From Desulfocapsa sp. (GTDB lineage Bacteria; Desulfobacterota; Desulfobulbia; Desulfobulbales; Desulfocapsaceae): a stretch of 64,000 nt of DNA. The stretch spans positions 1 through 64,000 of the forward strand of contig JAESPV010000087.1 of NCBI GenBank assembly GCA_016765495.1. Direction: 5' to 3'. Numbering within the stretch: position 1 is the first letter of the stretch; every line of letters starts with the position of its first letter. Below, piece by piece: positions 53,309 to 62,661 of the stretch. Position numbers and translations under genes: made by a program. Under the pieces are notes generated by a model that saw only the letters and a list, made by a program, of their open reading frames with translations, was not told where the DNA came from and ran no database searches.

Positions 53309-55096
53309 TTGCCTGGCAGAAAACAGAAAAAAAAAGGCGGGCCCACTCTTCGGTTGCTCGATCAGGAAAGTGGTACCTGCCTTAAAAAATGGAAGGGGCG
53401 GCTTCCGGTTGCCCTGCTCTATCCCAATAGTTACGCTGTTGGTGTTTCGAGTCTGGGGTTCCAGCTGGTTTATTCCCTCCTGAATGACTTTGATCACCTG
53501 GTTTGCGAACGGTTTTTTCTGCCGGAAAATTCCCACACCTCTCTGAGATCCTTTGAATCAGGTAGGCTTCTCACCGATTTTCCTCTTCTGTTTTACTCCA
53601 TAAGTTTTGAACATGATTATGTGAACCTTGCCCGGTTACTCTTAGGAGGAGGGATCACACTTTTTGCTGAGGATCGCAAAGATGATCTGATCACTCCTGC
53701 AAATCCTCTGGTTATTGGTGGCGGGGTTGCAACATTTATGAACCCTGAACCTCTGGCTCCATTTAGCGATTTGTTCCTTCTTGGTGAAGCAGAGGGAATC
53801 CTGCCTTCTCTTGTAACACTGTTAAGTAAACAGCTTGGCAATCATAAGCGATCCGAACTCCTGTTTCGTATTCAGCAAGAAATAACAGGAGCATATGTTC
53901 CATCTTTGCATAAACCCGTTTATGATGAGAAAAGCGGACGGCTTTGTGCTTCCATTCCTGCGGAAGGAATAGCGGCCAGAGTGAGAAAACACACTGTAGA
54001 TGCTGTCGAAAAGGCTTCCCATTCGCAGCTCCTGAGTCCAGCTGCTGAGTTTGCAAATCTGTATGTTACTGAACTTGGAAGAGGGTGTTCCAGGGGCTGC
54101 AGGTTCTGTGCTGCAGGATTTATTTATCGCCCGCCCAGGCTTTGGGACGCTGATGCTGTGGTTGCAGGGATTGCAGAACGTAGTGAAAATGTAAAACGTA
54201 TAGGCTTGCTTGGGATGGAAATGGCACACAAAGAAGAGTTGGAAACGCTTTCTTCCTACCTTTTGGAGAGTGGCTGTTCCCTTTCATTTTCATCCCTTAG
54301 GGCCGATCGAATTTCAGGGCCGCTGCTGGAACTTCTTGGTCGTAGCGGGTTGAAAAGTGTAGCCATTGCCCCCGATGGGGCTTCAGAACGTTTGCGACGT
54401 GTGATTAATAAGAATCTGACGGAAGAGGACATCCTGCTTGCTGCTGAACGTCTTGCAGGTGTTGGCTTGTATAAGTTAAAGATTTACCTGATGATTGGGC
54501 TACCTACTGAAACCTTTGATGATTTGCAGGAAATGCTCGATCTGATAAAAAAAATCAGAGAATGCATGCTGCCGGTTGGCCGGGCCAGGGGACGGCTGTG
54601 TGAGATAACTCTTTCCGTAAACTGTTTTGCACCAAAACCCTGGACACCTTTCCAGTTTCATCCCTTTGGCGGAGAGGAGATTCAAAATCACGAGGAGGGA
54701 TCAGCTGCCAGCGCCATAAGGTCATTAAAAGCAAAGATATCCTACTTGAAGAAAGGTCTTCGCAATGAAGCAAATATTCGTTTCAACCACGATAAACCAG
54801 AGAATGTACTTTTCCAGGCAGTTCTGGCAAGAGGTGACAGACGTCTTGCTCTTGTGCTTGCCCGAATGGCACGTGATGGAGTCCCTTGGAAACAGGCAAT
54901 GCGTAAAGAAAAGCTGACACCTGAAGTGTATGCGGTTCATCAATATGGAAAGGAAGATTATTTTCCATGGAATATAGTGGATCACTCCATCAGGCAGGAC
55001 TATCTTTGGCAAGAGTATCAGAAGAGTTTTCTTGCTCAAACAACTGTTCCCTGTGACACAAGTGTCTGTAAACGTTGCGGAGTGTGTGGTGACTGA
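53309..55096 (+). CDS. B12-binding radical SAM protein, TIGR03960-like
   Basis: A 595-residue protein with an N-terminal B12-binding-like fold (ALLYPNSYAVGVSSLGFQLVY) and a radical SAM domain whose cluster motif is GCSRGCRFCAAGF (about residue 264). The C-terminus CDTSVCKRCGVCGD is an extra cysteine set typical of the TIGR03960 group. Related proteins are often found with a small DUF2344 partner, not seen here. Reaction unknown. The TTG start is 6 nt after the ftsZ stop, so it may be read through from the dcw operon. It overlaps the histidine kinase by 8 nt. Confidence 0.88.
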   Translation: MPGRKQKKKGGPTLRLLDQESGTCLKKWKGRLPVALLYPNSYAVGVSSLGFQLVYSLLNDFDHLVCERFFLPENSHTSLRSFESGRLLTDFPLLFYSISFEHDYVNLARLLLGGGITLFAEDRKDDLITPANPLVIGGGVATFMNPEPLAPFSDLFLLGEAEGILPSLVTLLSKQLGNHKRSELLFRIQQEITGAYVPSLHKPVYDEKSGRLCASIPAEGIAARVRKHTVDAVEKASHSQLLSPAAEFANLYVTELGRGCSRGCRFCAAGFIYRPPRLWDADAVVAGIAERSENVKRIGLLGMEMAHKEELETLSSYLLESGCSLSFSSLRADRISGPLLELLGRSGLKSVAIAPDGASERLRRVINKNLTEEDILLAAERLAGVGLYKLKIYLMIGLPTETFDDLQEMLDLIKKIRECMLPVGRARGRLCEITLSVNCFAPKPWTPFQFHPFGGEEIQNHEEGSAASAIRSLKAKISYLKKGLRNEANIRFNHDKPENVLFQAVLARGDRRLALVLARMARDGVPWKQAMRKEKLTPEVYAVHQYGKEDYFPWNIVDHSIRQDYLWQEYQKSFLAQTTVPCDTSVCKRCGVCGD

Positions 55097-56552
55097 GAAA
55101 GACGATTATCTTTCAGAAATAGATGACCCGGAGCAGCTTGAAAGCCTTAAATCCGGGCTTATGCCCTTTCAACTGGTTAAATATTTTTCTTTTACCAGTC
55201 TTGGTGTTATTCTTATTTTCACGCTGTTCCTTTCCTGGCTTATTTCCAATAATGCCCGAAACGTTATGCTTGACCAGAGTGAGGCATACTCACTTCTTCT
55301 TGCAGAAAACCTTAACCAATTGGTATTCAGAGGATTTGTCCTGCCCACAGCTGTTCTCTATGGCAAAATCTCTCTGTCCAACCCTGAACAGTTTGAGAGG
55401 CTTGACAGGATTATCCGTAACGCTACTGCCACTATGAAGATGGAGGCTGTGACTATCTACGATTCTAATGTTAATATCATTTCCTATTCCACCCAGAAAC
55501 CCTTGATTGGCAAAAAGAATATGGGCGGCTTGGAATATAAAAAGGCTTTAACGGGAAAATCGAATTCGCAAATAGTTTCAAGTGGTACAATTTTAAGCCT
55601 GCTTCCTGGTGCTGAGCCAATAAGCTGTCGCCTGAAAACCTTTATTCCGTTTCGTCAGGTGCGAGACGATGCCAGTATAGAGGGACAAATCATGGGGGTT
55701 ATAGAAATAACTCAGGATCTTTCCCTGGAATATGAGGCGATTGTACGATTGCAATGGCGTATCATTCTGGTTTCCTCCACTGTTATGGCAATTCTTTTTC
55801 TAGTTTTATTGACCATCGTTGGTCGAGCTGGAAAAATCATGGAAAAGAGAGCCAGGGAACGCATTAACCTTGAGCAAAAACTCAGCAATGCCCAACGATT
55901 GGCGCATCTTGGAACCATGGTGGCAACGGTATCCCATGAAATTAAAAGCCCTTTGGGGATTGTGCGCTCCACTGCTGAAATTCTTGTGAAAAGAATCAAA
56001 AAAGTAGCACCCGGAAATGAAAAACTTGCAGAAATTATTGTGTCAGAGACCATAAGACTTAACAATATTGTGCTTGAATTCCTCGATTTTGCAAGACCGC
56101 AAAAAGTAAAACTGGTTCCCGTAGATATTAATAACTCCATAACTCAGGCCTTACAGTTTATGGAACTGGAACTTACCGGGAAAAATATTACAATTGAAAC
56201 GGATCTGGATTTAAGCATAGGAAAAACAGCAATCGACACTGACATGTTTTATCGTGCTCTTCTTAATATTTTGGTGAACGGAGCTCAGGCCATGCCGGAT
56301 GGTGGGGTACTGCGTGTAAAAACCGGTATAACAAAAAGTGATGGATCAATTGACATTTCAATTCAGGACAGTGGCATTGGGATGAGTGAGGAACACACAG
56401 CTCAGATTTTTAAACCCTTTTTCACTGATAAAAACAGAGGTACCGGTCTTGGTTTAGCCATTACCAAAAATATTATCGATCAGCATCACGGAAGTATTTC
56501 CGTAAGTTCTGAGGTTGGTAAAGGAACCACCTTTACCATCACTTTACCGTAA
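55089..56552 (+). CDS. Membrane sensor histidine kinase (orphan)
   Basis: About 487 residues from GTG 55089 (GGAG 6 nt upstream). Two membrane helices at about residues 32-52 and 223-245 enclose a periplasmic sensor domain of about 170 residues. The cytoplasmic part has a DHp helix with HEIKSPLGIVRST (phospho-acceptor His, about 288) and a HATPase_c domain (NILVNGAQAMPDGG, DSGIGMSEEH, GTGLGLAITKNI). No response regulator is adjacent. It overlaps the radical SAM gene by 8 nt, so both are co-translated. Signal unknown. Confidence 0.88.
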   Translation: MTEKDDYLSEIDDPEQLESLKSGLMPFQLVKYFSFTSLGVILIFTLFLSWLISNNARNVMLDQSEAYSLLLAENLNQLVFRGFVLPTAVLYGKISLSNPEQFERLDRIIRNATATMKMEAVTIYDSNVNIISYSTQKPLIGKKNMGGLEYKKALTGKSNSQIVSSGTILSLLPGAEPISCRLKTFIPFRQVRDDASIEGQIMGVIEITQDLSLEYEAIVRLQWRIILVSSTVMAILFLVLLTIVGRAGKIMEKRARERINLEQKLSNAQRLAHLGTMVATVSHEIKSPLGIVRSTAEILVKRIKKVAPGNEKLAEIIVSETIRLNNIVLEFLDFARPQKVKLVPVDINNSITQALQFMELELTGKNITIETDLDLSIGKTAIDTDMFYRALLNILVNGAQAMPDGGVLRVKTGITKSDGSIDISIQDSGIGMSEEHTAQIFKPFFTDKNRGTGLGLAITKNIIDQHHGSISVSSEVGKGTTFTITLP

Positions 56553-56572
56553 ACACTTACACTGCAGGGCTG

Positions 56573-56678
56573 GTTCAAATCCTAAGGAACGGGAACACAG
56601 GGCAAGTAGGTGAGCGCAGACTCCGAGATGTTCAAGTTATTTGGTGTACGTTCCTAAGGTCTGGTGAACGGTTTGAAC
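56573..56678. repeat. Terminal-inverted-repeat element, copy 1 (CCTAAGGAACG)
   Basis: GTTCAAA (56573) and TTTGAAC (56672) are the outer, and CCTAAGGAACG (56581-56591) and CGTTCCTAAGG (56649-56659) the inner, inverted repeats. The interior is unrelated to neighbouring genes. A diverged relative is at 61783-61846. Confidence 0.55.
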
Positions 56679-56692
56679 GAGAAGATGGAATA

Positions 56693-57316
56693 ATGAAAAC
56701 TATGGAAGGACTTTCGCTTGTTAATCTCTCTTTTCTTGAAAATGGGCCTTACAGTTTAACCATCGAAGCAGGTGAATGTATTGGCCTGACAGGAAAATCA
56801 GGTGTCGGAAAAAGCCAACTCCTGCGTGCTGTGGCTGATGTGATTGTGCATGGTGGGGATTGTTATCTGAATGGTAGATCATGTCTTGATATGTCTCCCC
56901 CGAAATGGCGATCAATGGTTGCCATGGTTCCGGCAGAATCCTTCTGGTGGTATGACACGGTGGGATCTCACTTTGATCCCGAACTGGAACGGGTGGATTC
57001 TGTGGAATTACTCGAAAAATTAGGTTTTACTTCCGATGTCATGAATTGGCAGGTTAGTCGTTTGTCAACTGGCGAGCGGCAACGACTTGCACTTGTACGG
57101 ACGCTTGTCACCGGGCCGAAAGTGCTCCTCCTTGATGAGCCGACTTCGTCACTCGATAAAAAAATGGTAGATGTTGTTGAGCAGCTTCTGGCTGACATCT
57201 GCTCGCTTCGAAGAACTGCCTGTCTCTGGGTTGGTCATGATCTTGAGCAACTCTTCCGTGTGGCGAGCAGAGTCTTTCGCCTAGAGCAAAATGGCCTTAC
57301 TGAGGAGGCGTGTTAA
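56693..57316 (+). CDS. ABC transporter ATP-binding protein, FetA-like
   Basis: A 207-residue ATPase. Walker A GLTGKSGVGKSQLLRA, signature LSTGERQRLALVRTL, Walker B KVLLLDEPTSSLDKK, and the switch His in LWVGHDLEQ. It is shorter than average, as FetA is. It is paired directly with a FetB-like permease that starts on the base after its stop. E. coli FetAB exports iron; substrate here is inferred only. Confidence 0.85.
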   Translation: MKTMEGLSLVNLSFLENGPYSLTIEAGECIGLTGKSGVGKSQLLRAVADVIVHGGDCYLNGRSCLDMSPPKWRSMVAMVPAESFWWYDTVGSHFDPELERVDSVELLEKLGFTSDVMNWQVSRLSTGERQRLALVRTLVTGPKVLLLDEPTSSLDKKMVDVVEQLLADICSLRRTACLWVGHDLEQLFRVASRVFRLEQNGLTEEAC

Positions 57317-58123
57317 ATGGACGTACTATCACTTTCAGCATTTGACCTGTCCCTCGCTGCCATCCTTTTATTAATGCTGGCTGTAACCAGTTTTTGCATA
57401 GGTCTTGGTCTTGAAAAACGATTGGTGATATCCGGTATACGGATGACTTTGCAGTTGCTGCTGATCGGATTGGTTTTACAATTCCTGTTTGCAAATGCAA
57501 GTTTTGTTCTTGTTTTTTTTCTGTCGATTTGCATGTTACTGATTGCAGGATATGAAGTTTGGGCCAGGCAGAAACGAAAACTTCGCGGTACAGCGGGCTA
57601 TCTTATCAGTACCGGTTCGATGCTGGTCTCTTCCTTTACTGTGACCTTTCTTGCGCTTACTGTAATGGTCGGGGTAGATCCCTGGTACACTCCACAGTAT
57701 GCAATCCCGCTCCTTGGTATGCTGCTCGGTAATACTATGACCGGTGTTGCTTTGGCAGCGGACAGATTGACAACCGAAATGTATAGCCAAAGAGGGATGG
57801 TGGAGCAACGTTTGCTTCTTGGCCAAAACTGGCAGGAGGCAAGCGGTGATATCAGGAGAGATTGTATGCGCACTGGAATGATCCCCGTTATTAATTCCAT
57901 GGCAGCAGCAGGAGTTGTGAGTCTACCGGGTATGATGACCGGTCAGATTCTTGGTGGCTCCTCACCGTTAGATGCTATTAAATATCAAATTCTAATTATG
58001 TTTCTCATCGCTGCCGGTACAGGATTTGGAGTTCTTACTGCTATCTGGCTTATCAGCCGCCGACTATTTGATGAGCGTCAACGTCTTGTCCTGGAATGTC
58101 TCGAAAGTCCCAGGCAACCATAA
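57317..58123 (+). CDS. FetB/UPF0014-type ABC permease
   Basis: A 268-residue membrane protein with about seven helices. Conserved segments of the UPF0014/FetB family: IRMTLQLLLIGLVLQ, PLLGMLLGNTMTGVALAADRLT, and GVVSLPGMMTGQILGGSSPLDAIKYQI. AGGAGG lies 8 nt before the ATG. With the upstream ATPase it forms a compact exporter operon. Iron or heavy-metal export is the known role of E. coli FetAB. Confidence 0.88.
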   Translation: MDVLSLSAFDLSLAAILLLMLAVTSFCIGLGLEKRLVISGIRMTLQLLLIGLVLQFLFANASFVLVFFLSICMLLIAGYEVWARQKRKLRGTAGYLISTGSMLVSSFTVTFLALTVMVGVDPWYTPQYAIPLLGMLLGNTMTGVALAADRLTTEMYSQRGMVEQRLLLGQNWQEASGDIRRDCMRTGMIPVINSMAAAGVVSLPGMMTGQILGGSSPLDAIKYQILIMFLIAAGTGFGVLTAIWLISRRLFDERQRLVLECLESPRQP

Positions 58124-58227
58124 TACATTCTTTCGGCTTGTTTTTTTTTCTGATACGATTATTCATATTGTCAATATAATGTAATGGTTAAGCACTAACA
58201 TTTTCTTTTCATATCTGGAGGCTTGAG

Positions 58228-59952
58228 GTGGGTAAAAAAATAGTTATTATTGGTGGGGTAGCAGCAGGCCCTAAGGCGGCATGTCGCGTAAAACGGTTAA
58301 TGCAGGACGCAGAGGTCACAATCATTGAACAGGATACCCTGTTTTCCTATGGCGGTTGTGGTATTCCCTATTATGTTGCCGGTGATGTATCAGATGAGGC
58401 GGAACTACGTTCCACGAGTTTTCATATGGTACGGAATGAAGATTTTTTCGAGAATGCCAAGGGCGTAATGATCATGAGTGGCACCAGGGCCATGGCTATT
58501 GATCGCAAGAAAAAAACGGTAAAAGTGCAAAATGTTGCAAGTGGAGAAGAACAGGAAGTCCCATACGATACCCTTATGATAGCCACTGGATCCAAGCCCT
58601 TCATCTTGCCAATTCCCGGTGTCGATCTCGATGGTGTTTTTACCATTTCCGATTTACATAAAGCCATTGAAATTAAAGATCGTATCGCCAGGGGAAAAGT
58701 AGACAACGCAGTGGTTGTTGGTGGTGGTGCAACGGGTCTTGAAATGGCTGAGGCGTTTAAAGATTTATGGGGAGTTAAAACCACGGTTGTGGAATTTATG
58801 CCTCAGATATTACCAGGAATTGTCGATAAGCCGTTCGCCGCTATGCTGACAAAGCATATGCGTGATAATGAGGTTGATGTTTTCCTGAACGAAGGTGCAG
58901 CAGAAATAGTAGGAGAGGCTGGAAAGGTTGTCGGCCTGCGTACAGCGAATAGAACCATTGCTGCTGATATTGTGATTATGGCGACAGGTGTACGACCACG
59001 ATCAGAAATTGCTGTGGATGCTGGTCTTCAAATATCCCCCATGGGGGCAATTGTTGTTAACGAACGGATGCAGACGTCAGATCCATCCATCTATGCAGCA
59101 GGTGACTGTATTGAAGTGATGCATCTGGTAACCGGGAAAAAATTCTACGCACCACTTGGTTCGCTCGCCAATAAAGAAGGACGTGTTGCGGGTGACAACA
59201 TGGCTGGTATCCCTTCAACGTTTAAGGGTGCCATCGGAAGTTTTATTATGAAGGCCTTTGATGTATGTATTGGCGCCACCGGTCTTAGTCTGGATGCTGC
59301 ACTTGCTGAAGGCTATGATGCTGATGTGGCACTTACCGCACCTTCTGATCGGGCTCATTTTTTTCCCACAGAATCCATTGTTTGTTTCCAGATGGTTTTC
59401 GATCGTCGTACCAGGAAGGTTCTGGGGGTGCAGGGATTTGGGCCAATGGGTGATGGGATATCCGCCAGAATTGATGCAGCGGCAGCATATATTTCCATGG
59501 GAGCAAGCATTGATGATTTTGGAACTCTTGAAATGGCATATGCCCCACCATTTTCAGCAGCCATTGACACCATCAACGCCATTGCCTATGTGGCAGAAAA
59601 TCTATGTGATGGACGCCTGCGAAAGACAAGCCTTGAGTCCTTTTTGGCCTGGATGGAAGACTTTGAAAGCGAGTCCGAGTGGGTGGTACTCGATATCAGA
59701 CATTTAATTGAGGCAAGCCCGTTTGTTGAGAAATTTGGTGCTGAAAAATGGCTTGCAGTTCCTTATAGTGAGATCAGGGCACGATACAAAGAACTTCCAC
59801 AGGATAAAATACTTATTATTATGTGTGGTTCCGGTACCAGATCTTTTGAGATACAATCTTTCCTGGACAGCGTTGATTATCCAAATACTTTAGTCGTAAG
59901 CGGTGGATTGAATATGCTTCGGCGCATGGGAGTGGATTGGTATCTTGGCTAA
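58228..59952 (+). CDS. CoA-disulfide reductase / persulfide reductase with C-terminal rhodanese domain
   Basis: A 574-residue FAD/NAD(P)H oxidoreductase fused to a rhodanese domain. FAD site: KIVIIGGVAAGPKAACRV; redox cysteine in SYGGCGIPYYVAGD (about residue 44); NAD site VVVGGGATGLEMAEAF; FAD site IYAAGDCIE. The C-terminal about 100 residues (LDIRHLIEA, MCGSGTRSFE with the catalytic Cys) are rhodanese. This matches the CoADR-RHD/Npsr group that reduces CoA disulfides, persulfides or polysulfide. In this host, use in polysulfide or persulfide metabolism is likely (inference). GTG start with GGAGG 7 nt upstream. Confidence 0.92.
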   Translation: MGKKIVIIGGVAAGPKAACRVKRLMQDAEVTIIEQDTLFSYGGCGIPYYVAGDVSDEAELRSTSFHMVRNEDFFENAKGVMIMSGTRAMAIDRKKKTVKVQNVASGEEQEVPYDTLMIATGSKPFILPIPGVDLDGVFTISDLHKAIEIKDRIARGKVDNAVVVGGGATGLEMAEAFKDLWGVKTTVVEFMPQILPGIVDKPFAAMLTKHMRDNEVDVFLNEGAAEIVGEAGKVVGLRTANRTIAADIVIMATGVRPRSEIAVDAGLQISPMGAIVVNERMQTSDPSIYAAGDCIEVMHLVTGKKFYAPLGSLANKEGRVAGDNMAGIPSTFKGAIGSFIMKAFDVCIGATGLSLDAALAEGYDADVALTAPSDRAHFFPTESIVCFQMVFDRRTRKVLGVQGFGPMGDGISARIDAAAAYISMGASIDDFGTLEMAYAPPFSAAIDTINAIAYVAENLCDGRLRKTSLESFLAWMEDFESESEWVVLDIRHLIEASPFVEKFGAEKWLAVPYSEIRARYKELPQDKILIIMCGSGTRSFEIQSFLDSVDYPNTLVVSGGLNMLRRMGVDWYLG

Positions 59953-59968
59953 AAGCTATAGGGTACTC

Positions 59969-59994
59969 ACAGGAGAGGGGCTCACCTCTTCTGT
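59969..59994 (+). terminator. Hairpin terminator after the CoA-disulfide reductase gene
   Basis: ACAGGAGAGG pairs with CCTCTTCTGT (one G-U), closing a 6-nt loop, with an ATTTTTTT run about 12 nt later. The T-run is a little distant, so efficiency is uncertain. Confidence 0.6.
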
Positions 59995-60155
59995 GTTTAC
60001 CATATTTTTTTATCTCTTTCTCGACATTCTATTCTTTTTTGTGATATCATTATTTGTACCGGAGAGTTAACCGGTTTACCTATGCACCATTAATGTGTTT
60101 ATTGCTTGACTTTAAATAAAAGTACAATGAAAATATATTCACTTGAGGGACCTAT

Positions 60156-61772
60156 ATGGCCGATGTAAATACTCAATATATGATAGATGAGATTCGTGAT
60201 AATATCCAGACTGGTGATATCTTAAAAACAAAACTTGTATTGTCGCACCTTGAGGAGGTTGACCAGAAGACCCGGAACAGGCTGATCTATGAGCTTTCTC
60301 GTGGTGATGTACGATTTACGGTACCTATTCTCCTGCACTTGATGACAGAGCATGTTGAAATTGCAGATGAATTACCGGTAATCAAAGAGACCCTGCTCTC
60401 TAATCTTCTTGCTTACCCGGAACTTCTTATTGAGTTCCTTTCAGATCCATCTATTAAAGATAAAACTCACCTTATTAACGTGGCGGGAGAGCTGCGTTTT
60501 GAAGAGGCCGTTCCTGCCCTGTTGTATCTGGTTGCAAATTCACAGGATGAATCTGAAATCAAACGGATCATTGAAACCCTCGGGATGATCGGTGATCCAC
60601 AGGCGATAAATACATTGACTGATTATCTCTATGCCGCAAATCGGGATCTGATCATTACGGCTATACAGGCACTGGGTCATGTGGCTACGCAGTCAGCAAT
60701 GCACAGGCTTGCTGAACGAATGGGAACGGATAATGAGATGGATTATATGATTCTTTCCATCTTTGCCGATGTTCAGGATCCTGTCTCTTTAGAAAAATTA
60801 AATGACACCCTGGCCTCGCATTACGCCCATATGCGTATCTATGCCAAGCAGGAACTCGTAAGGATTGGATCAAAATCAGTTCCTGCACTTATCGAGAATC
60901 TTCTTCAGGATGATCCCGACTTTATCATTCACACTTTGAATGTTCTTGGTGATATTGGTGATGAGTCAGCCATTATGCCAATCAGAAAACTCCTTGGGAA
61001 AGAGCCTAAGAATGCAAATGTTCGTTTTGCAGCCTATGAAGCACTTGCTCTGCTTCCCCTTAGAAAAGGAGCATATACCTTAACAGCAGGACTTACAGAT
61101 GCTGAAGATCATGTATGTGTGGCGGCGGCAAGAGCCATAGATCAGAACTATTCTGAGATATTAACTGCGGGAATTAAAAATTTATTGCGTAACAAGGATG
61201 ATGAGGCAAGGCACATCACCAAAATCATTGTCAATGCTCAAGTCGATAAGGTGTTCTTAAGTTTGGTTGGAGAGGATTTTTTCCAGGAACTCTCTCTTAT
61301 CTATCTTCCCCATGCTCATAAGGATACCAGGGAGCATTATATAAAAATACTGGAGGAAAATGGATTTGCTGATTTTGCGGGTAAGCTCAAAGGTGACGAG
61401 ATTGTAACCAATACGGTCAAAGTCGTTGCTGTCGATGATTCTCGTATGATTTTAAATATTTACAAGTCGACTCTGCACGAGCTTGGGTTTGAACCTGTTC
61501 TTTTTGAATTTCCGGCTACGGCTATAGAGTGGTTACAGAAAGAGAAACCGGCCATGGTGCTCACTGATCTGAATATGCCGGAAATTACAGGTATTATGAT
61601 GTCAGCTGAAATTCGAAAGAAGTACAGCCCAAAAGAACTTCCCATTATCATGGTCACCACACAGAACGAGTCCAATGATCATGATGCAGCCTATATAGCT
61701 GGAGTAAATAAGGTTATACAAAAACCTTTTAATGCCAAGTCATTGAAGGCTGCAATGGGTGAATATTTATAG
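60156..61772 (+). CDS. HEAT-repeat protein with C-terminal receiver domain
   Basis: A 538-residue soluble protein. Residues about 20-400 are HEAT-like helical repeats (for example FEEAVPALLYLVANSQDESE, MIGDPQAINTLTDYLYAANRD, GDIGDESAIMPIRKLLG). Residues about 418-538 are a response-regulator receiver: VVAVDDSRMIL (acidic pair), LTDLNMPEI (phospho-acceptor Asp), MVTTQNES and IQKPFN (Lys). No output domain follows, so the HEAT array is the likely effector or scaffold, controlled by phosphorylation. No kinase is next to it; the kinase at 55089 is a possible partner. GAGGG lies about 6 nt before the ATG. Confidence 0.85.
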   Translation: MADVNTQYMIDEIRDNIQTGDILKTKLVLSHLEEVDQKTRNRLIYELSRGDVRFTVPILLHLMTEHVEIADELPVIKETLLSNLLAYPELLIEFLSDPSIKDKTHLINVAGELRFEEAVPALLYLVANSQDESEIKRIIETLGMIGDPQAINTLTDYLYAANRDLIITAIQALGHVATQSAMHRLAERMGTDNEMDYMILSIFADVQDPVSLEKLNDTLASHYAHMRIYAKQELVRIGSKSVPALIENLLQDDPDFIIHTLNVLGDIGDESAIMPIRKLLGKEPKNANVRFAAYEALALLPLRKGAYTLTAGLTDAEDHVCVAAARAIDQNYSEILTAGIKNLLRNKDDEARHITKIIVNAQVDKVFLSLVGEDFFQELSLIYLPHAHKDTREHYIKILEENGFADFAGKLKGDEIVTNTVKVVAVDDSRMILNIYKSTLHELGFEPVLFEFPATAIEWLQKEKPAMVLTDLNMPEITGIMMSAEIRKKYSPKELPIIMVTTQNESNDHDAAYIAGVNKVIQKPFNAKSLKAAMGEYL

Positions 61773-61782
61773 CAGAAACGAG

Positions 61783-61846
61783 TAAGGAGCGGACACGGGA
61801 TAACGTGAAGAGCGTACACTGCAATTTTTTTCGTTCCCGTTCCTTA
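61783..61846. repeat. Terminal-inverted-repeat element, copy 2
   Basis: TAAGGAGCGG (61783-61792) and CCGTTCCTTA (61837-61846) are near-inverted ends; the right end, read backwards as CTAAGGAACGGGAAC, matches the element at 56581. It fills the gap between the converging receiver-domain and PHP genes. Confidence 0.45.
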
Positions 61847-62641
61847 GATGTTTTTAAGGTAACTTGGGAGTAGATCAAAATCCCTGCCCACATCTTCGGG
61901 TTTGTGGGCATCCGAACCGGGCAGTAGTGGAATTCCAAGCAGTAGTGCCTCATGGATGATAAAGGGGGCAGGAAAAGGGATTCCTCTAATGGGGAATCCA
62001 GAGGTGTTAATTTCCAGTGCCATTCCTTTTCGTTTTACTTCCTTAAGCAATGTGCTGATTTGTCCTGTATATTCTTCATCTATATTGATTCCCGGTTGAA
62101 AACGTAGAGCTGCGTCCAGATGACAGAGGACTGTTCCGGGAAGTACTTGAACGGCTTCGGTAAGTGTTTCGAAATAGTCCTTCAGTGTCTGCTTGCACCC
62201 AATTGTTTTAATCGCCCGAATGTTTTGTTCTTTTCTGCTGAGAAGGTTGAGATGCTGTGTTCCTTTTACCTGGGGGATATAGTGATAGGACACTCCGACT
62301 CGATCCCATTTTCTTTTTGCTAAACGTTCCAGCAATTCCTCTTTGTGGGTGGGGCTGTATCCCACCTCCACGCCAAGTGAAATCTTGATTTTATGTGCAT
62401 ATTTTTTCTGCAGTAGCTGACCTTCTGCAAAATATATGTCAAAATCAGTTTCTGTAAGCCAGGTAGATTCAAAATACTGTACCCCGGCCTCCATATGTTC
62501 AAGGAATATAATTTCTTTTAATCCTTTGGAGATGGCGCTGAGGACGTACTCCTCCATCTCCCCTCTGGCATGATGGCAATACTTTGTATGGACATGTCCA
62601 TCGGTTAGCAGGCTAAGTTTTCCTGGAAGTGGGCTGGTCAT
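61844..62641 (-). CDS. PHP-domain phosphatase, histidinol-phosphatase-like
   Basis: A 265-residue metallo-phosphatase. Metal motifs: LTDGHVHTKYCHHARGEMEEY (first His pair), FLEHMEAG, LGVEVGYSP, VGVSYHYIP, LCHLDAALR and PLLPGSDAHKPEDVG. This is the arrangement of the HisK/HisJ type histidinol-phosphate phosphatases, but PHP proteins vary, and no his genes are adjacent. Function at family level is sound; histidine synthesis is a hypothesis. A small gene precedes it by 20 nt. Confidence 0.8.
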   Translation of the reverse strand: MTSPLPGKLSLLTDGHVHTKYCHHARGEMEEYVLSAISKGLKEIIFLEHMEAGVQYFESTWLTETDFDIYFAEGQLLQKKYAHKIKISLGVEVGYSPTHKEELLERLAKRKWDRVGVSYHYIPQVKGTQHLNLLSRKEQNIRAIKTIGCKQTLKDYFETLTEAVQVLPGTVLCHLDAALRFQPGINIDEEYTGQISTLLKEVKRKGMALEINTSGFPIRGIPFPAPFIIHEALLLGIPLLPGSDAHKPEDVGRDFDLLPSYLKNI

Positions 62642-62661
62642 TGACGATGCCGATGGAAAAT

